DNA from: DASUPK01 sp963819715
GTDB taxonomy: Bacteria > Actinomycetota > Thermoleophilia > Solirubrobacterales > 70-9
DNA length: 64,000 bases
Reading direction: 5' to 3'
NCBI GenBank assembly: GCA_963819715.1
Contig: CAWFXE010000006.1
Span: 248,001-312,000 of the forward strand
Positions 52,035 to 61,159 of this stretch are shown in pieces. How positions within the stretch are numbered: the first letter of the stretch is position 1; the number at the start of each line of letters is the position of its first letter. The translations under genes and the position numbers were made by a program. The notes below the pieces were generated by a model. That model saw only the letters and a list, made by a program, of their open reading frames with translations. It did no database searches and was not told the DNA's origin.

Positions 52035-53351
52035 TCAGTCCGACAGCCGGTGGTCGACGACCCGGACCGCCTTGCCCTCGCTCCGGGGCACGGCGCCGGG
52101 TTCGAGGACCGAGACGGGGATCCGGATTCCGGTGTGGTCGCGGAGGATGACCTCAAGGCGCTGGGCGAGGGCAGCTCGGTCGATCTGTGAGTCGGCCGGC
52201 TCGCACTCGACGCTCACCTCGTCCATCTCCGCCGGGCGCTCGACGATCAGGCGGTAATGGGGGCCGACCTCCTCGACGGCGAGCAGCAGCGTCTCGACGT
52301 TCGAGGGGAAGAGGTTGACGCCGCGGATGATCAGCATGTCGTCGAGACGGCCGCGTAGGGCGGTGAGCCGGGCCATCGTCCGCCCGCAGGCGCACGGCTC
52401 CGTGCTGATCGAGCCGATGTCGCCGGTGCGGTAGCGAATCAGCGGCTGTGCCTCCTTTATGAGAGTGGTGAAGACGAGCTCGCCCTCGCCACCCTCGGGC
52501 AGCGGCTCCCCACTCTCGGGGTCGACCACCTCGGCCAGGAAGTGGTCCTCCTGGACGTGCAGCCCATCACGGGCCTCGCGGCACTCCGCCGCCACTCCCG
52601 GCCCACACATCTCCGAGAGGCCGTAGAAGCTGACCGCGGTGATCCCGAGCTCACGGTCGAGCTCCATGCGCATCTCATCCGTCCAGGGCTCGCCGCCGAA
52701 CAGGCCGAGCTGTAGGGCGAGATCAGCGGGGTCGAGACCCGCGTTGCGAATCGCCTGTGCGATGACGAGCGCGTAGGAGGGGGTGGCGCAGAGCACATGG
52801 CCGCCGAGGTCGGAGAGCAGCATCGCCTGGCGCGCCGTGAAGCCGCCCGAGACGGGAATCACGGTCGCGCCGATCCGCTCAGCGCCGTAGTGGAAGCCGA
52901 GTCCTCCCGTGAAGAGGCCATAGCCGTTCGCGTTGTGGACGACCATCCCGGGGCGGACCCCGGCCATGGTCATGCAGCGCGCCATCAGCTCGCTCCAGGT
53001 GTCGAGATCCGCCCGCGTGTAGCCGACCACGGTCGGCTTGCCGTGCGAGCCGCTGGAAGCGTGCACACGCACCAGGTCCTCTCGCGGGACCGCCAGGAGC
53101 CCGAACGGATAGTTGTCGCGGAGGTCCTGTTTGCGGGTGAACGGCAGCCGGGCGACGTCGTCGAGCGAGGAGATGTCGCTCGGGCCGGCGACACCGGCGT
53201 CCTTCAGGCCGGCGGCCAGCGGCGGCTGCGAGGAGATCGTTCGCTCGACCGTGCCGCGGAGCCGCTCGAGCTGAAGCTCCCGGAGCCCCTCGCGGGGCCC
53301 GGTCTCGACCGGGTCCCAGACCGCCGTCTCAGAGCTTGCGCTGCTGGGCAT
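52035..53351 (-). CDS. paaK: Phenylacetate-CoA ligase
   Basis: A 438-residue adenylate-forming enzyme of the PaaK type: VRVHASSGSHGKPTVVGYT AMP/ATP-binding loop, YGLSEMCGPGVA and RTGDIGSI, and CACGRTMARLTALRGRLDDMLIIRGVNLFPS, typical of PaaK. It activates phenylacetate or a hydroxylated analogue to its CoA ester using ATP. It overlaps the upstream DpgC-like gene by 23 bases, which suggests that its natural substrate is a dihydroxyphenylacetate-like acid. Confidence 0.92.
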   Translation of the reverse strand: MPSSASSETAVWDPVETGPREGLRELQLERLRGTVERTISSQPPLAAGLKDAGVAGPSDISSLDDVARLPFTRKQDLRDNYPFGLLAVPREDLVRVHASSGSHGKPTVVGYTRADLDTWSELMARCMTMAGVRPGMVVHNANGYGLFTGGLGFHYGAERIGATVIPVSGGFTARQAMLLSDLGGHVLCATPSYALVIAQAIRNAGLDPADLALQLGLFGGEPWTDEMRMELDRELGITAVSFYGLSEMCGPGVAAECREARDGLHVQEDHFLAEVVDPESGEPLPEGGEGELVFTTLIKEAQPLIRYRTGDIGSISTEPCACGRTMARLTALRGRLDDMLIIRGVNLFPSNVETLLLAVEEVGPHYRLIVERPAEMDEVSVECEPADSQIDRAALAQRLEVILRDHTGIRIPVSVLEPGAVPRSEGKAVRVVDHRLSD

Positions 53352-54540
53352 TCCAGTGCTCCTCGAGGTTGCTGACCAGCGCCGGGCTCAGGTGGCAGTA
53401 GGCCTGCTCCCTCGCGAAGGTCGCCATGTAGCGCCGGAAGACCTCCAGCGGCTCCTCGCCGACGCGGAGGGCGCGGCGGTTGGCGGCAGCGTTGATCAGC
53501 CCGGAGCTGGTCAGCGCCTCGACCCGCGCGGCGATCGCGTCGTCCACGTCGTCGGGCTCGACGACTTCGTCGCAGAGGAGCTCCGCGGGCGGGACCCCGG
53601 CCTCGAACTCCCTTCCGGAGAGGATCGCCTGCCGCGCCATCCGGTCGCCGACCGACCGTGGCATCCGCAGGGGCGATGCCCCCGGGATGATCCCCTCCTT
53701 GCGAGCCGGCAGGAAGAGCCGGCAGCCGCGAGCCGCGATCACGTGGTCCATGACGTGGAGGAGCTGGCAGGCGCCGCCGATCGCGTAGGTCTCGGCCGCG
53801 CAGAGCCAGAGCTTTTCGGTCGTCTCCTCGGGCTGATCCGGGCGGTGCTCGGGCCCCGACAGGCCGCGGTAGATCTTGTTGACGTAGCCGAGATCGCGAG
53901 TGATGAAGAACAGGAAGGGAAGCTGGCCGAGGTAGAGCCGGGTCAGGTTGAGCCCGGAGCCGAAGATCCGCGCGCCCGCGTAGCGCGGGTGGTCGACAAC
54001 CCCGCCCCGCATCACGCCGATCTCGATCTCCGGATCGAGCAGGATCAGGTCGACCGCGCACTCGGTGGCCCAGAGCGTCGTGTCGTCCTCGGCGTTCAGG
54101 TGCCGGGGGTTGAGGATCTCCAGGTAGCCGGCCTGGCCCTCCCGGCGCACCTGGACAGTCCCGAGGTCGGCCGAGCCGGTGGCGCGGAAGTCGTCGATCC
54201 GCTCGAGCGCCTCGCCGGTGGGACGGAGCATGGACCAGACGAGATGCGCGCCGGCGCGGGGCGAGGCGAGCACGTGCGAGAGGAAGAGGCCCTGCGCGAT
54301 CTCGATGCCGTGCTTGTCGGCAAGCCTGCGCTCGGACTCGGCGGCGAGCTGGTCGCGGCTGGGGACCAGCCCCGGGTGGAGCTCCGCGGCGGCGTCGAGC
54401 AACTGATCGTCGCGCAGCGCCTTCGCCAGGCCGTCGGTGAGCTCGTCGTAGATCGCCTCGGCGTTCGAGCGCAGGAACTCGTCCCGTCGCTCGTCGGTCC
54501 AATCGGTCGTCTCGGAGCTAAGTGTCAGAAAACCTGACAA
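53329..54540 (-). CDS. dpgC: DpgC-like cofactor-independent dioxygenase (crotonase family)
   Basis: A 403-residue protein with a 100-residue helical N-terminal region followed by a crotonase-fold domain. VDLILLDPEIEIGVMRGGV, HPRYAGARIFGSGLNL, RDLGYVNKIYRGL, GGACQLLHVMDHVIA and LPARKEGIIPGA match DpgC, the 3,5-dihydroxyphenylacetyl-CoA 1,2-dioxygenase of glycopeptide biosynthesis, as I recall. The start is probably TTG 54540; no ATG/GTG is available nearby. The partner phenylacetate-CoA ligase overlaps its 3' end. Confidence 0.78.
   Translation of the reverse strand: MSGFLTLSSETTDWTDERRDEFLRSNAEAIYDELTDGLAKALRDDQLLDAAAELHPGLVPSRDQLAAESERRLADKHGIEIAQGLFLSHVLASPRAGAHLVWSMLRPTGEALERIDDFRATGSADLGTVQVRREGQAGYLEILNPRHLNAEDDTTLWATECAVDLILLDPEIEIGVMRGGVVDHPRYAGARIFGSGLNLTRLYLGQLPFLFFITRDLGYVNKIYRGLSGPEHRPDQPEETTEKLWLCAAETYAIGGACQLLHVMDHVIAARGCRLFLPARKEGIIPGASPLRMPRSVGDRMARQAILSGREFEAGVPPAELLCDEVVEPDDVDDAIAARVEALTSSGLINAAANRRALRVGEEPLEVFRRYMATFAREQAYCHLSPALVSNLEEHWNAQQRKL
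54523..54539. promoter_or_regulatory. Operator-like inverted repeat between dpgC-like and acetoacetyl-CoA synthetase genes
   Basis: TGTCAG (54523-54528) and CTGACA (54534-54539) are inverted arms around AAAAC at the shared 5' region. It fits a TetR-type or other dimeric regulator, and would repress both directions. It lies over or next to the probable dpgC-like start. Confidence 0.5.
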
Positions 54541-54558
54541 TATCTCAGTCTGAGCGTG

Positions 54559-56559
54559 ATGACGCGCGTGGAGGAGATCGGATCGGTGCTCTGGACGCCC
54601 CCGGCGGACGTCCGAGAGACGACGCAGCTCGGCCGCTACCTCGACTGGCTGAAGGAGGAGCGGGGGATCGACCATGCCGGCTACGACGAGCTCTGGCGCT
54701 GGTCGGTCGACGACCTCGAGGGTTTCTGGGGATCGCTCTGGGACTTCTTCGAGATTCGAGCCCACACCCCGTATGAGCGGGTGCTCGGCTCGCGCGAGAT
54801 GCCGGGCGCCGAGTGGTTCGTGGGCTCCCGGCTCAACTACGCCGAGCACATGGTGGGGCGCGACGAGGACGCGGACCGGGTGGCGGTGCTGGCCCGGTCG
54901 CAGAGTCGCGCCGACTTCGACCTCACCTTCGGCGAGCTGCGCGAGCAGGTCGCGCGCGCCAGGGCGGGCCTCCGGCGGGTCGGGATCGGCCCGGGCGACC
55001 GGGTGGTCGCCTTCATGCCCAACGTCCCGGAGACGCTGGTCGCGTTCCTGGCCACGGCGAGCCTGGGGGCCATCTGGGCCACCTGCGCGCCGGAGTTCGG
55101 CCCCCGAAGCGTGATCGACCGCTTCGGCCAGCTCGAGCCGAAGCTGCTGCTCGCGATCGCCGGCTACACCTACGGGGAGAAGCCGATCGACCGGCGCACC
55201 GAGGTTGCGGAGATCCGCGATGCGCTCCCCAGCCTCGAGCGGGTCGTCCACGTCCCCTATGCCGGCGGCGCCGATGATGCCCTGCCGGACACGCTCGAAT
55301 GGGACGAGCTGCTCGCCGAGCCGGGACCGCTCGAGTTCGACCCCGTCGGCTTCGATCACCCGCTCTGCGTCCTCTTCTCCTCAGGGACGACCGGACTGCC
55401 CAAGGCGATCGTCCATCGCCACGGCGGCATCCTGATCGAGGCATTCAAGAATCAGGGCCTGAGCTGGGACCAGCAGCCCGGCGACCGGCTGCTCTGGTTC
55501 ACCACCACCGCCTGGATGATGTGGATGGCGCTGGTCAACACCCTGCTCTTCCGGGCCTCGATCGTGATGCTCGACGGCAACCCGATGTACCCGGACCTGT
55601 CGGCTCAGTGGCGCCTCGCCGAGGAGCTCCGGCCGACCCTGATGGGCGCGGTCCCCGCGTTCCTGATGGCCTGTCGCAAGGGCGGCGTCGACGTGCGCGA
55701 CATGGACCTCTCCAGCATTCGCCAGTTCTGCGCCGCCGGCTCGCCGCTCCCGCCGGACGGATTCGACTGGATCTACGAACAGCTGGGGCCGGACGTGCTC
55801 CTCAACGTGGGCAGTGGCGGAACCGACGTCTGCACCGGGATGGTGCAGGGCGGTCCGATGCAGCCGGTGTATCGCGGTGAGATCGCCGGCTGCTGCCTGG
55901 CGGTCGACGTGGCCGCCTACGACGAGAACGCGCAGCCGGTGATCGGCGAGCTCGGCGAGTTGGTGATCAGGAAGCCGATGCCCTCGATGCCGATCGGCTT
56001 TTGGGGCGACGAGGACGGCTCGCGCTACCGGGCGACCTACTTCGAGCACTTCCCCGGCGTCTGGCGCCACGGCGACTGGATCATGTTCACCGAGCGCGGC
56101 AGCTGCGTGATCACCGGACGATCCGATGCGACCCTCAACCGCGGTGGCGTCCGCCTTGGGACCGGGGAGGTCTACTCGGTGGTCGAGGGGCTCGACGAGG
56201 TCCAGGAGAGCCTCGTGGTCCACATCGAGGACCCCGAGGGCGGGGCGGGGGAGTTGCTCCTGTTCGTCACGCTCGGCGAGGGCATCGAGCTCGACGACGA
56301 GCTCCGCGGCCGGATCGCGTCAGAGCTGCGGGGCGCCTTATCACCCCGGCACGTACCCGACACGATCGAGGCGGTCCCGGTGATCCCCAAGACCCTGACC
56401 ATGAAGAAGCTCGAGCTGCCGGTGAAGCGGATCCTGCTCGGCGATGCCCCCGAAAAGGTGGCGAGCAGAGACGCTCTGGCAGATCCGCAGGCGCTTGACG
56501 CGTTCGTGGAGTATGCGTCGGAGCGAGGCTCCGAGCGCAAGCGGTACATCACGCGCTAG
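54559..56559 (+). CDS. aacS: Acetoacetyl-CoA synthetase
   Basis: A 666-residue adenylate-forming enzyme of the acetoacetate-CoA ligase group. LFSSGTTGLPKAIVHRHGG is the AMP-binding loop, VGSGGTDVCTG, HGDWI and GRSDATLNRGGVRLGTGEVY follow, and the C-terminal Lys region is PKTLTMKKLELPVKRIL. The WEWSVDDLEGFWxSLW start is typical. It makes acetoacetyl-CoA from acetoacetate. It is divergent from the dpgC-like gene across a shared operator-like repeat. Confidence 0.9.
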   Translation: MTRVEEIGSVLWTPPADVRETTQLGRYLDWLKEERGIDHAGYDELWRWSVDDLEGFWGSLWDFFEIRAHTPYERVLGSREMPGAEWFVGSRLNYAEHMVGRDEDADRVAVLARSQSRADFDLTFGELREQVARARAGLRRVGIGPGDRVVAFMPNVPETLVAFLATASLGAIWATCAPEFGPRSVIDRFGQLEPKLLLAIAGYTYGEKPIDRRTEVAEIRDALPSLERVVHVPYAGGADDALPDTLEWDELLAEPGPLEFDPVGFDHPLCVLFSSGTTGLPKAIVHRHGGILIEAFKNQGLSWDQQPGDRLLWFTTTAWMMWMALVNTLLFRASIVMLDGNPMYPDLSAQWRLAEELRPTLMGAVPAFLMACRKGGVDVRDMDLSSIRQFCAAGSPLPPDGFDWIYEQLGPDVLLNVGSGGTDVCTGMVQGGPMQPVYRGEIAGCCLAVDVAAYDENAQPVIGELGELVIRKPMPSMPIGFWGDEDGSRYRATYFEHFPGVWRHGDWIMFTERGSCVITGRSDATLNRGGVRLGTGEVYSVVEGLDEVQESLVVHIEDPEGGAGELLLFVTLGEGIELDDELRGRIASELRGALSPRHVPDTIEAVPVIPKTLTMKKLELPVKRILLGDAPEKVASRDALADPQALDAFVEYASERGSERKRYITR

Positions 56560-56596
56560 GCGCGCTTTCCACACTTAGGGCTGTGATCTTCAAACC

Positions 56597-56618
56597 GCCG
56601 CTTCTCGTCCAAAGCGGC
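56597..56618. terminator. Hairpin between convergent genes
   Basis: GCCGCTT (56597-56603) and AAGCGGC (56612-56618) form a seven-base stem with an 8-base loop in the gap between the convergent acetoacetyl-CoA synthetase and SnoaL-like genes; T-rich bases (CTTGTTCT) follow. A bidirectional terminator is plausible. Confidence 0.6.
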
Positions 56619-56635
56619 ATCTTGTTCTGTTCGGT

Positions 56636-57076
56636 CTACTCCGAAAGCCCGACGGCCTCTAGGGCGTCTGCTCTCTCCGTGTAATCCTTGAATCGAGCGA
56701 GCTTCCCGTCGCAAATGGTGATCACCGAGTGGACGCGCTGCTCGAAGGGAGTGCCGCTGCCCTTGCCGCGCGCCACGACGCGCGAGTCCATCAGCACCCT
56801 GTCCCCGCCGCAGTCAGTCAACTTCTCGATTTCCACCGTCCAGGAGTCCACGGTCCCGTACCAATCCGCCACCGCCTGGAGAAGCTGCTCGCGGCCTTTG
56901 AAGGTGTCCGTGCTCAGGGCCCAATCCCATTCGGCATCAGGGACGAGGTGGTCGAACATCTCCTCCAGCTCGGCGGACTCCTCGATCTTCTCCTCAGGAT
57001 CAGTGCTGAGTGAGGCAAGCCACCTGTCGAAGGCCCGGTAGAAGCCCCGGACCACTTCGAATTTCTCCTCGGACAT
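56636..57076 (-). CDS. SnoaL-like (NTF2-fold) protein
   Basis: A 146-residue NTF2-like protein (MSEEKFEVVRGFYRAFDRWLA start, DAEWDWALSTDTFKGREQLLQ, RVHSVITICDGKLARFKDYTERADALEAVG end). Substrate unknown. ATG 57076 is chosen because the longer open frame contains noncoding-like sequence. The 86-base gap to 57163 has no obvious motif. Confidence 0.82.
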   Translation of the reverse strand: MSEEKFEVVRGFYRAFDRWLASLSTDPEEKIEESAELEEMFDHLVPDAEWDWALSTDTFKGREQLLQAVADWYGTVDSWTVEIEKLTDCGGDRVLMDSRVVARGKGSGTPFEQRVHSVITICDGKLARFKDYTERADALEAVGLSE

Positions 57077-57162
57077 CGCCGCCCCAGTATCTCGCGATGG
57101 ACCACCGCTTTCCATGCAAAGCAACGGTTCGAAATCACCTCTACGGGTGAAGGGGCGAGCCG

Positions 57163-57729
57163 CTAGGCGCTGTCGGCGATCAGACCGCTGAAGAAGTCGG
57201 TGTCCGCCTTCTCCAGCTGGCAGAGCTCGATGTAGTGGCCGAGCCGGGCGGTCGTGTCGACGTAGGCGAGCCTGGCCCGATCGGGGATCAGGATCGTGTA
57301 CTCGAATGACATCCCGTGCTCGCCCAGCAGCTTCTGGACCTCGGCCCAGGGCTCATCCCCGAGCGGAACCAGCGTCGCAAGGTGGTGGAAGCCGAGGACG
57401 CCTCCATCGCTGGGCAGGAAGCGCCGGTAGAAATCGACCTCGCCGGAAACCGGCTCGATCAGCTCGATGATCATCCCTCCGCGGGCGCCCATCGCCACCC
57501 GCGGTTCCCACTCGACGGGCTCGCCGCCCTTCATGAAGGTGGCCCCATCAACCGGCACCTCGGTGGAGTTCTCCACCCCGAACAGGTCGCGCAGCTCCTT
57601 CATTCCCCGGTCGAGATCCGGGGTGACGTAACAGACCTGCCACACGTTCGCGAAGAGATCGCCGATCGCCTCGATCGGCCGCGGATCCGCGAAGAGCCCG
57701 GACGAGGGACGAGGCACGCCGGAGCTCAC
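57163..57729 (-). CDS. VOC/glyoxalase-like protein
   Basis: A 188-residue protein starting at GTG 57729 (VSSGVPRPSSGLFADP). NVWQVCYVTPDLDRGMKELRDLFG at the first half and HHLATLVPLGDEPWAEVQKLLGEHG at the second match the paired VOC beta-alpha-beta modules; HHLAT and YIELCQ are candidate metal ligands. It is coupled to the upstream hydrolase by a GTGA overlap. Confidence 0.78.
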   Translation of the reverse strand: MSSGVPRPSSGLFADPRPIEAIGDLFANVWQVCYVTPDLDRGMKELRDLFGVENSTEVPVDGATFMKGGEPVEWEPRVAMGARGGMIIELIEPVSGEVDFYRRFLPSDGGVLGFHHLATLVPLGDEPWAEVQKLLGEHGMSFEYTILIPDRARLAYVDTTARLGHYIELCQLEKADTDFFSGLIADSA

Positions 57730-58457
57730 GCGGGCACCTCGCTCTTCGCACGCTGATGCAGGATGAGAGCGAGCTCGTCGATCCTGGAGAGCTGCGGGTG
57801 ATGGCCCGATTCCAGCTCGACCATGTCGGTGATCCGGCGGTCCCTGACCATCCGGCGCTGCAGCGCGGGGGGGACGATGCGGTCCCCCTTGCAAATCACA
57901 TAGGTGCGGGGAATCATTTCGAACTCCTGGTTGAGCGAGACCGCCTGAGTGAGCGGAGCGAACGCCTGCGAGCCGGTCCTGCTCACCGCCCAGTCCATCA
58001 CCTCGGGCGAGCAGTCCCCGTTTGACGCTTGGCAGGTCGACTCCGGCAGCGTCCCAATCGGGGGGTCGCCCGAGACGATGACGGTCTGCTGCACGAGGTC
58101 GTCGGCCCCCTCGGGGAGGCTCGTCAGGTCGAGCAGGCTCTGGCCGTCGCCGGGCAGGAAAGCCGCCGCGTAGACGAGGCTCTTCACCCGGTTGGGGCGA
58201 CGGGCCGCCGCCTCCGAGATGACCATGCCGCCCATGCTGTTGGCGACCAGGATCGACGGCTCGGAGCCGGCGTCCAGCAGATCGCAGATCCGGTCGGCGT
58301 AGGCGTCCAAGGTCACCTCCTCGACTGGCGTCCGGTCCTCGCCGGATCCCGGCAGGTCCGGTGCCTCAGCCGTGTGGCCGAGCTCGGCGAGCCGCTCGGC
58401 GAGTGGCCCCCAGATCCAGCCGCCGACGAACGCTCCATGAACCAGCACGAATCTCAT
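57726..58457 (-). CDS. Alpha/beta hydrolase, methylesterase-like
   Basis: A 243-residue hydrolase: FVLVHGAFVGGWIW oxyanion region, nucleophile elbow ANSMGGM (Ala-Asn-Ser instead of the usual Gly-His-Ser), and catalytic His in ESGHHPQLS. It resembles plant methylesterase/hydroxynitrile-lyase-like hydrolases. Paralogue of the next gene; ATGA/GTGA overlaps on both sides. Confidence 0.87.
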   Translation of the reverse strand: MRFVLVHGAFVGGWIWGPLAERLAELGHTAEAPDLPGSGEDRTPVEEVTLDAYADRICDLLDAGSEPSILVANSMGGMVISEAAARRPNRVKSLVYAAAFLPGDGQSLLDLTSLPEGADDLVQQTVIVSGDPPIGTLPESTCQASNGDCSPEVMDWAVSRTGSQAFAPLTQAVSLNQEFEMIPRTYVICKGDRIVPPALQRRMVRDRRITDMVELESGHHPQLSRIDELALILHQRAKSEVPA

Positions 58458-59191
58458 GCGGGCACCTCCTGGCGGGCGAGCTCGTCGAGGGCGCGGACCA
58501 GATCATCGGGGGCGGAGAGCTGGGGCACGTGATCGGTCTCCAGCTCGATCACTTGACTGACGCCGCGCTCCTTCATCATCCGGCGCTGCAGGGCGGGCAT
58601 GTTGGCCTGGTCCCGGGTGCAGTGGACGTACCTGCGAGGGATGTTCTCGTAGCCATCCGTGAGATGGGCGGGATCCAGCATCGGGACCGCCGGCTGTGGC
58701 CTCTGCATCCCGGCCGCCCACTTGGCGACCTCGGGCGGCGCCTGGTTGTAGAAGGCGATGACCGAGTTCTCCTCCGAGAGCTCGGCGAGCGGCGGCTCGC
58801 CCGAGACCACCATCGTCGCCTGGACGTGGTCACCCTTCCCCTCGGGTAGCTCGGTCAGTCCGACCAGGCTCTGGCCCTCCCCGGGCAGGAAGGCGGCGAC
58901 GTAGATCAGCGAGGCGACCCGGCCGGGGCAGCGCGACGTGGCCTGAGTGACGGCCATGCCGCCCATGCTGTGCCCGACCAGGACGGCCTGCTCGGGGCTC
59001 TCGCCGAGCACTTCACAGATCCGTTCGGCGTAGAGGTCCAGGTTGATCTGCTCGAGCGGCGTGTGATCCTCGCCCGCGCCGGGCAGATCGAGCGTCTCCA
59101 CCTTGTGTCCCGCCGATTCCAGGGGTTCCACCACCTTCTCCCAGATCCAGGCTCCGCCCCAAGCGCCGTGCACCAAGACGATCCTCGCCAT
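58454..59191 (-). CDS. Alpha/beta hydrolase, methylesterase-like (paralogue)
   Basis: A 245-residue tandem paralogue of the previous protein: VLVHGAWGGAWIWEKVV, nucleophile elbow GHSMGGM (canonical), and catalytic His in ETDHVPQLS. Both act on esters or related small molecules. The two genes overlap by ATGA and probably arose by tandem duplication. Confidence 0.88.
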   Translation of the reverse strand: MARIVLVHGAWGGAWIWEKVVEPLESAGHKVETLDLPGAGEDHTPLEQINLDLYAERICEVLGESPEQAVLVGHSMGGMAVTQATSRCPGRVASLIYVAAFLPGEGQSLVGLTELPEGKGDHVQATMVVSGEPPLAELSEENSVIAFYNQAPPEVAKWAAGMQRPQPAVPMLDPAHLTDGYENIPRRYVHCTRDQANMPALQRRMMKERGVSQVIELETDHVPQLSAPDDLVRALDELARQEVPA

Positions 59192-59205
59192 CTACTCCTC
59201 CTCGC

Positions 59206-60120
59206 TCATGGGGTCAGGACGACCTTTCCGTGCAGGCCACCGGCCTCGACCAGGCGATGGGCTTCCGCGGCCTCGGCCAGCGGCAGAATTCGATCGACCC
59301 GGGTGCGGAGCTTCCCCGCGGCCACGGCATCGACCATCTCGCGGAGCGTCTCGCGGTCGTGATGGATCAGGAACGACTCCTGGCGGATCCGGCGCTCCGG
59401 TGGCGCCTCCGGCGGGCGCCGAGTGCTGACGATCGCCCCGCCGTCCTCCACCGCCGCGAAGACCGCCTCGCCGAGCGGCACGGCATCGAAGATCGCGGGC
59501 ACCGGATCGATCGCGCCGAGATCCATTCCGCGCGGCAGGACCTCGGCGGCCCCCAGGGTGTGGGGCCACCGTTCATCGTCTCTGCCGGCCTGGGCGATCA
59601 CCCGGTGCCCGGCTTCTGCGGCGAGCTGCACCGCGAAGCTCCCGACCGCGCCGCTCGCGCCGGTGACGAGGAGGTCGCACCCCTCGGGCGGATCGAGCAG
59701 ATCGAGCCCCTGGCGCGCGGTCACCGCGTTCAGGGGGATCGTCGCGGCCGTCTCGTAGTCAAGTCCGTCCGGAAGTGGCACGAGCCACTCGGCCGGGAAG
59801 GCGACCGACTCGGCGTACGTGCCGACCGAACCTCCGGCCTCGTACCACTGGACCATCCCGACCACGCGGTCGCCGGCCTGGAACTCCTCGACGTCTCGGC
59901 CCGTGGCGGTCACCTGCCCGGCCAGGTCCCAGCCGAGTACGAAGGGCGGATCTGGGGGAGTGACACGTCCTGCGCCCTGGCGGGCCCCGAGGTCAGTCGG
60001 GTTGACGTTCGCCGCGCGGACGCGCACAACGACCTGCCCCGGTCCCGGCTCGGGGCCGGGGCGCTCGGCGACCCGCAGCACCTCAGGGCCTCCCAGCTTC
60101 GTCACCTCCACAACCTTCAT
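59206..60120 (-). CDS. NADPH:quinone reductase-like MDR oxidoreductase
   Basis: A 304-residue zinc-free medium-chain reductase: MKVVEVTKLGGPEVLRV, NVNPTDLGARQG, GWDLAGQVTATG and LLVTGASGAVGSFAVQLA (NADP site). It reduces quinones or enones. ATG 60120 is chosen because upstream sequence has no MDR-like start. It follows the zinc alcohol dehydrogenase by 7 bases. Confidence 0.88.
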   Translation of the reverse strand: MKVVEVTKLGGPEVLRVAERPGPEPGPGQVVVRVRAANVNPTDLGARQGAGRVTPPDPPFVLGWDLAGQVTATGRDVEEFQAGDRVVGMVQWYEAGGSVGTYAESVAFPAEWLVPLPDGLDYETAATIPLNAVTARQGLDLLDPPEGCDLLVTGASGAVGSFAVQLAAEAGHRVIAQAGRDDERWPHTLGAAEVLPRGMDLGAIDPVPAIFDAVPLGEAVFAAVEDGGAIVSTRRPPEAPPERRIRQESFLIHHDRETLREMVDAVAAGKLRTRVDRILPLAEAAEAHRLVEAGGLHGKVVLTP

Positions 60121-60127
60121 TCCCCGT

Positions 60128-61159
60128 TCAACCGGTGCCGTTCGGAAGCAGTACAGCCCGCCCTGTGATGTCGCCCTCACGAAGCCTGTCCAGCACCTCG
60201 TTCACCTCGTCGAGCGGATGGGTCTCCGTCTTCAGGGTGATCCGGCCGGCGGCGTGGAGCTGCACGACCTCCCAGAGATCGGTCCAGCTGCCGACCAGAT
60301 TGGCGACGAGGGTCTGCTCCTGGCTGACCAAAGCGACCGACGGGACGGTGATCGTCCCCCCGAAGCCCACCATGGAGTAGGTGCCCTGCAGGGCGAGCAT
60401 GCCGAGGCCGTCGGCGTGGGTCTGATCGGTGCCGACGAAGTCGAGGACCAGGTCGGCGCCGTGACCCTGACTGAGCTCCCAGACTGCGTCGAGCGCGCCT
60501 TCGGCCTCGATCGCCCAATCCGCCCCGAGCTCCTCTGCGAGCTTGCGCCGGTCGGGATGGGGGTCGACGACGAGCACCGTGCCGCCCCCGAGCTCTCGCG
60601 CGAGCTGCAGGCCGATGTGGCCGACGCCGCCGGCCCCGAGGACAACGGTCACCGAGCCGGGCAGCATCAGGTGGGCCACCTTCTTGATGGCGTGGTAGGC
60701 GGTGATTCCGGCGTCCGAGTGAGGCGCGACATCCACCGGATCGACCCCGGGCGGGAGCGGCACGATCTCGCGCTCGCCGACGACCAGGTACTCGGTGAAG
60801 CCTCCGTCAAGCGACAGCCCGGTGAACTGATGGCGCTCGCAATGCATGTCGAGGCCACGGCGGCAGTTGACGCAGACGCCGCAGCTGTGCGGCGGGTAGA
60901 TCAGCACCGGGTCGCCGACCTTGACCGTGGTCACCAGCTCCCCGACGGCATCCACGCGGCCACCGTTCTCGTGGCCGAGCACGCGGGGGACGTCCATCCC
61001 GGCCACGCCCAGCTCGCCGTCTATGGCGTGCAGATCGGTCGAGCAGACTCCCGCCGCCTCGATCTTCACCCGGACCTGGTTGGCACGGGTGATCTCGGGC
61101 TCGGGCCGGTCCTCCAGCTCGAGGGGATGGTTGTACTCGTGAAGTACCGCTGCCTTCAT
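60128..61159 (-). CDS. Zinc-dependent alcohol dehydrogenase
   Basis: A 343-residue MDR enzyme with catalytic-zinc CSTDLHAIDG and GHENGG, structural-zinc cysteines in PPHSCGVCVNCRRGLDMHC, and NAD site VVLGAGGVGHIGLQLA. It should oxidise a primary or secondary alcohol. It overlaps the GMC gene stop by four bases (61156-61159). Confidence 0.9.
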   Translation of the reverse strand: MKAAVLHEYNHPLELEDRPEPEITRANQVRVKIEAAGVCSTDLHAIDGELGVAGMDVPRVLGHENGGRVDAVGELVTTVKVGDPVLIYPPHSCGVCVNCRRGLDMHCERHQFTGLSLDGGFTEYLVVGEREIVPLPPGVDPVDVAPHSDAGITAYHAIKKVAHLMLPGSVTVVLGAGGVGHIGLQLARELGGGTVLVVDPHPDRRKLAEELGADWAIEAEGALDAVWELSQGHGADLVLDFVGTDQTHADGLGMLALQGTYSMVGFGGTITVPSVALVSQEQTLVANLVGSWTDLWEVVQLHAAGRITLKTETHPLDEVNEVLDRLREGDITGRAVLLPNGTG

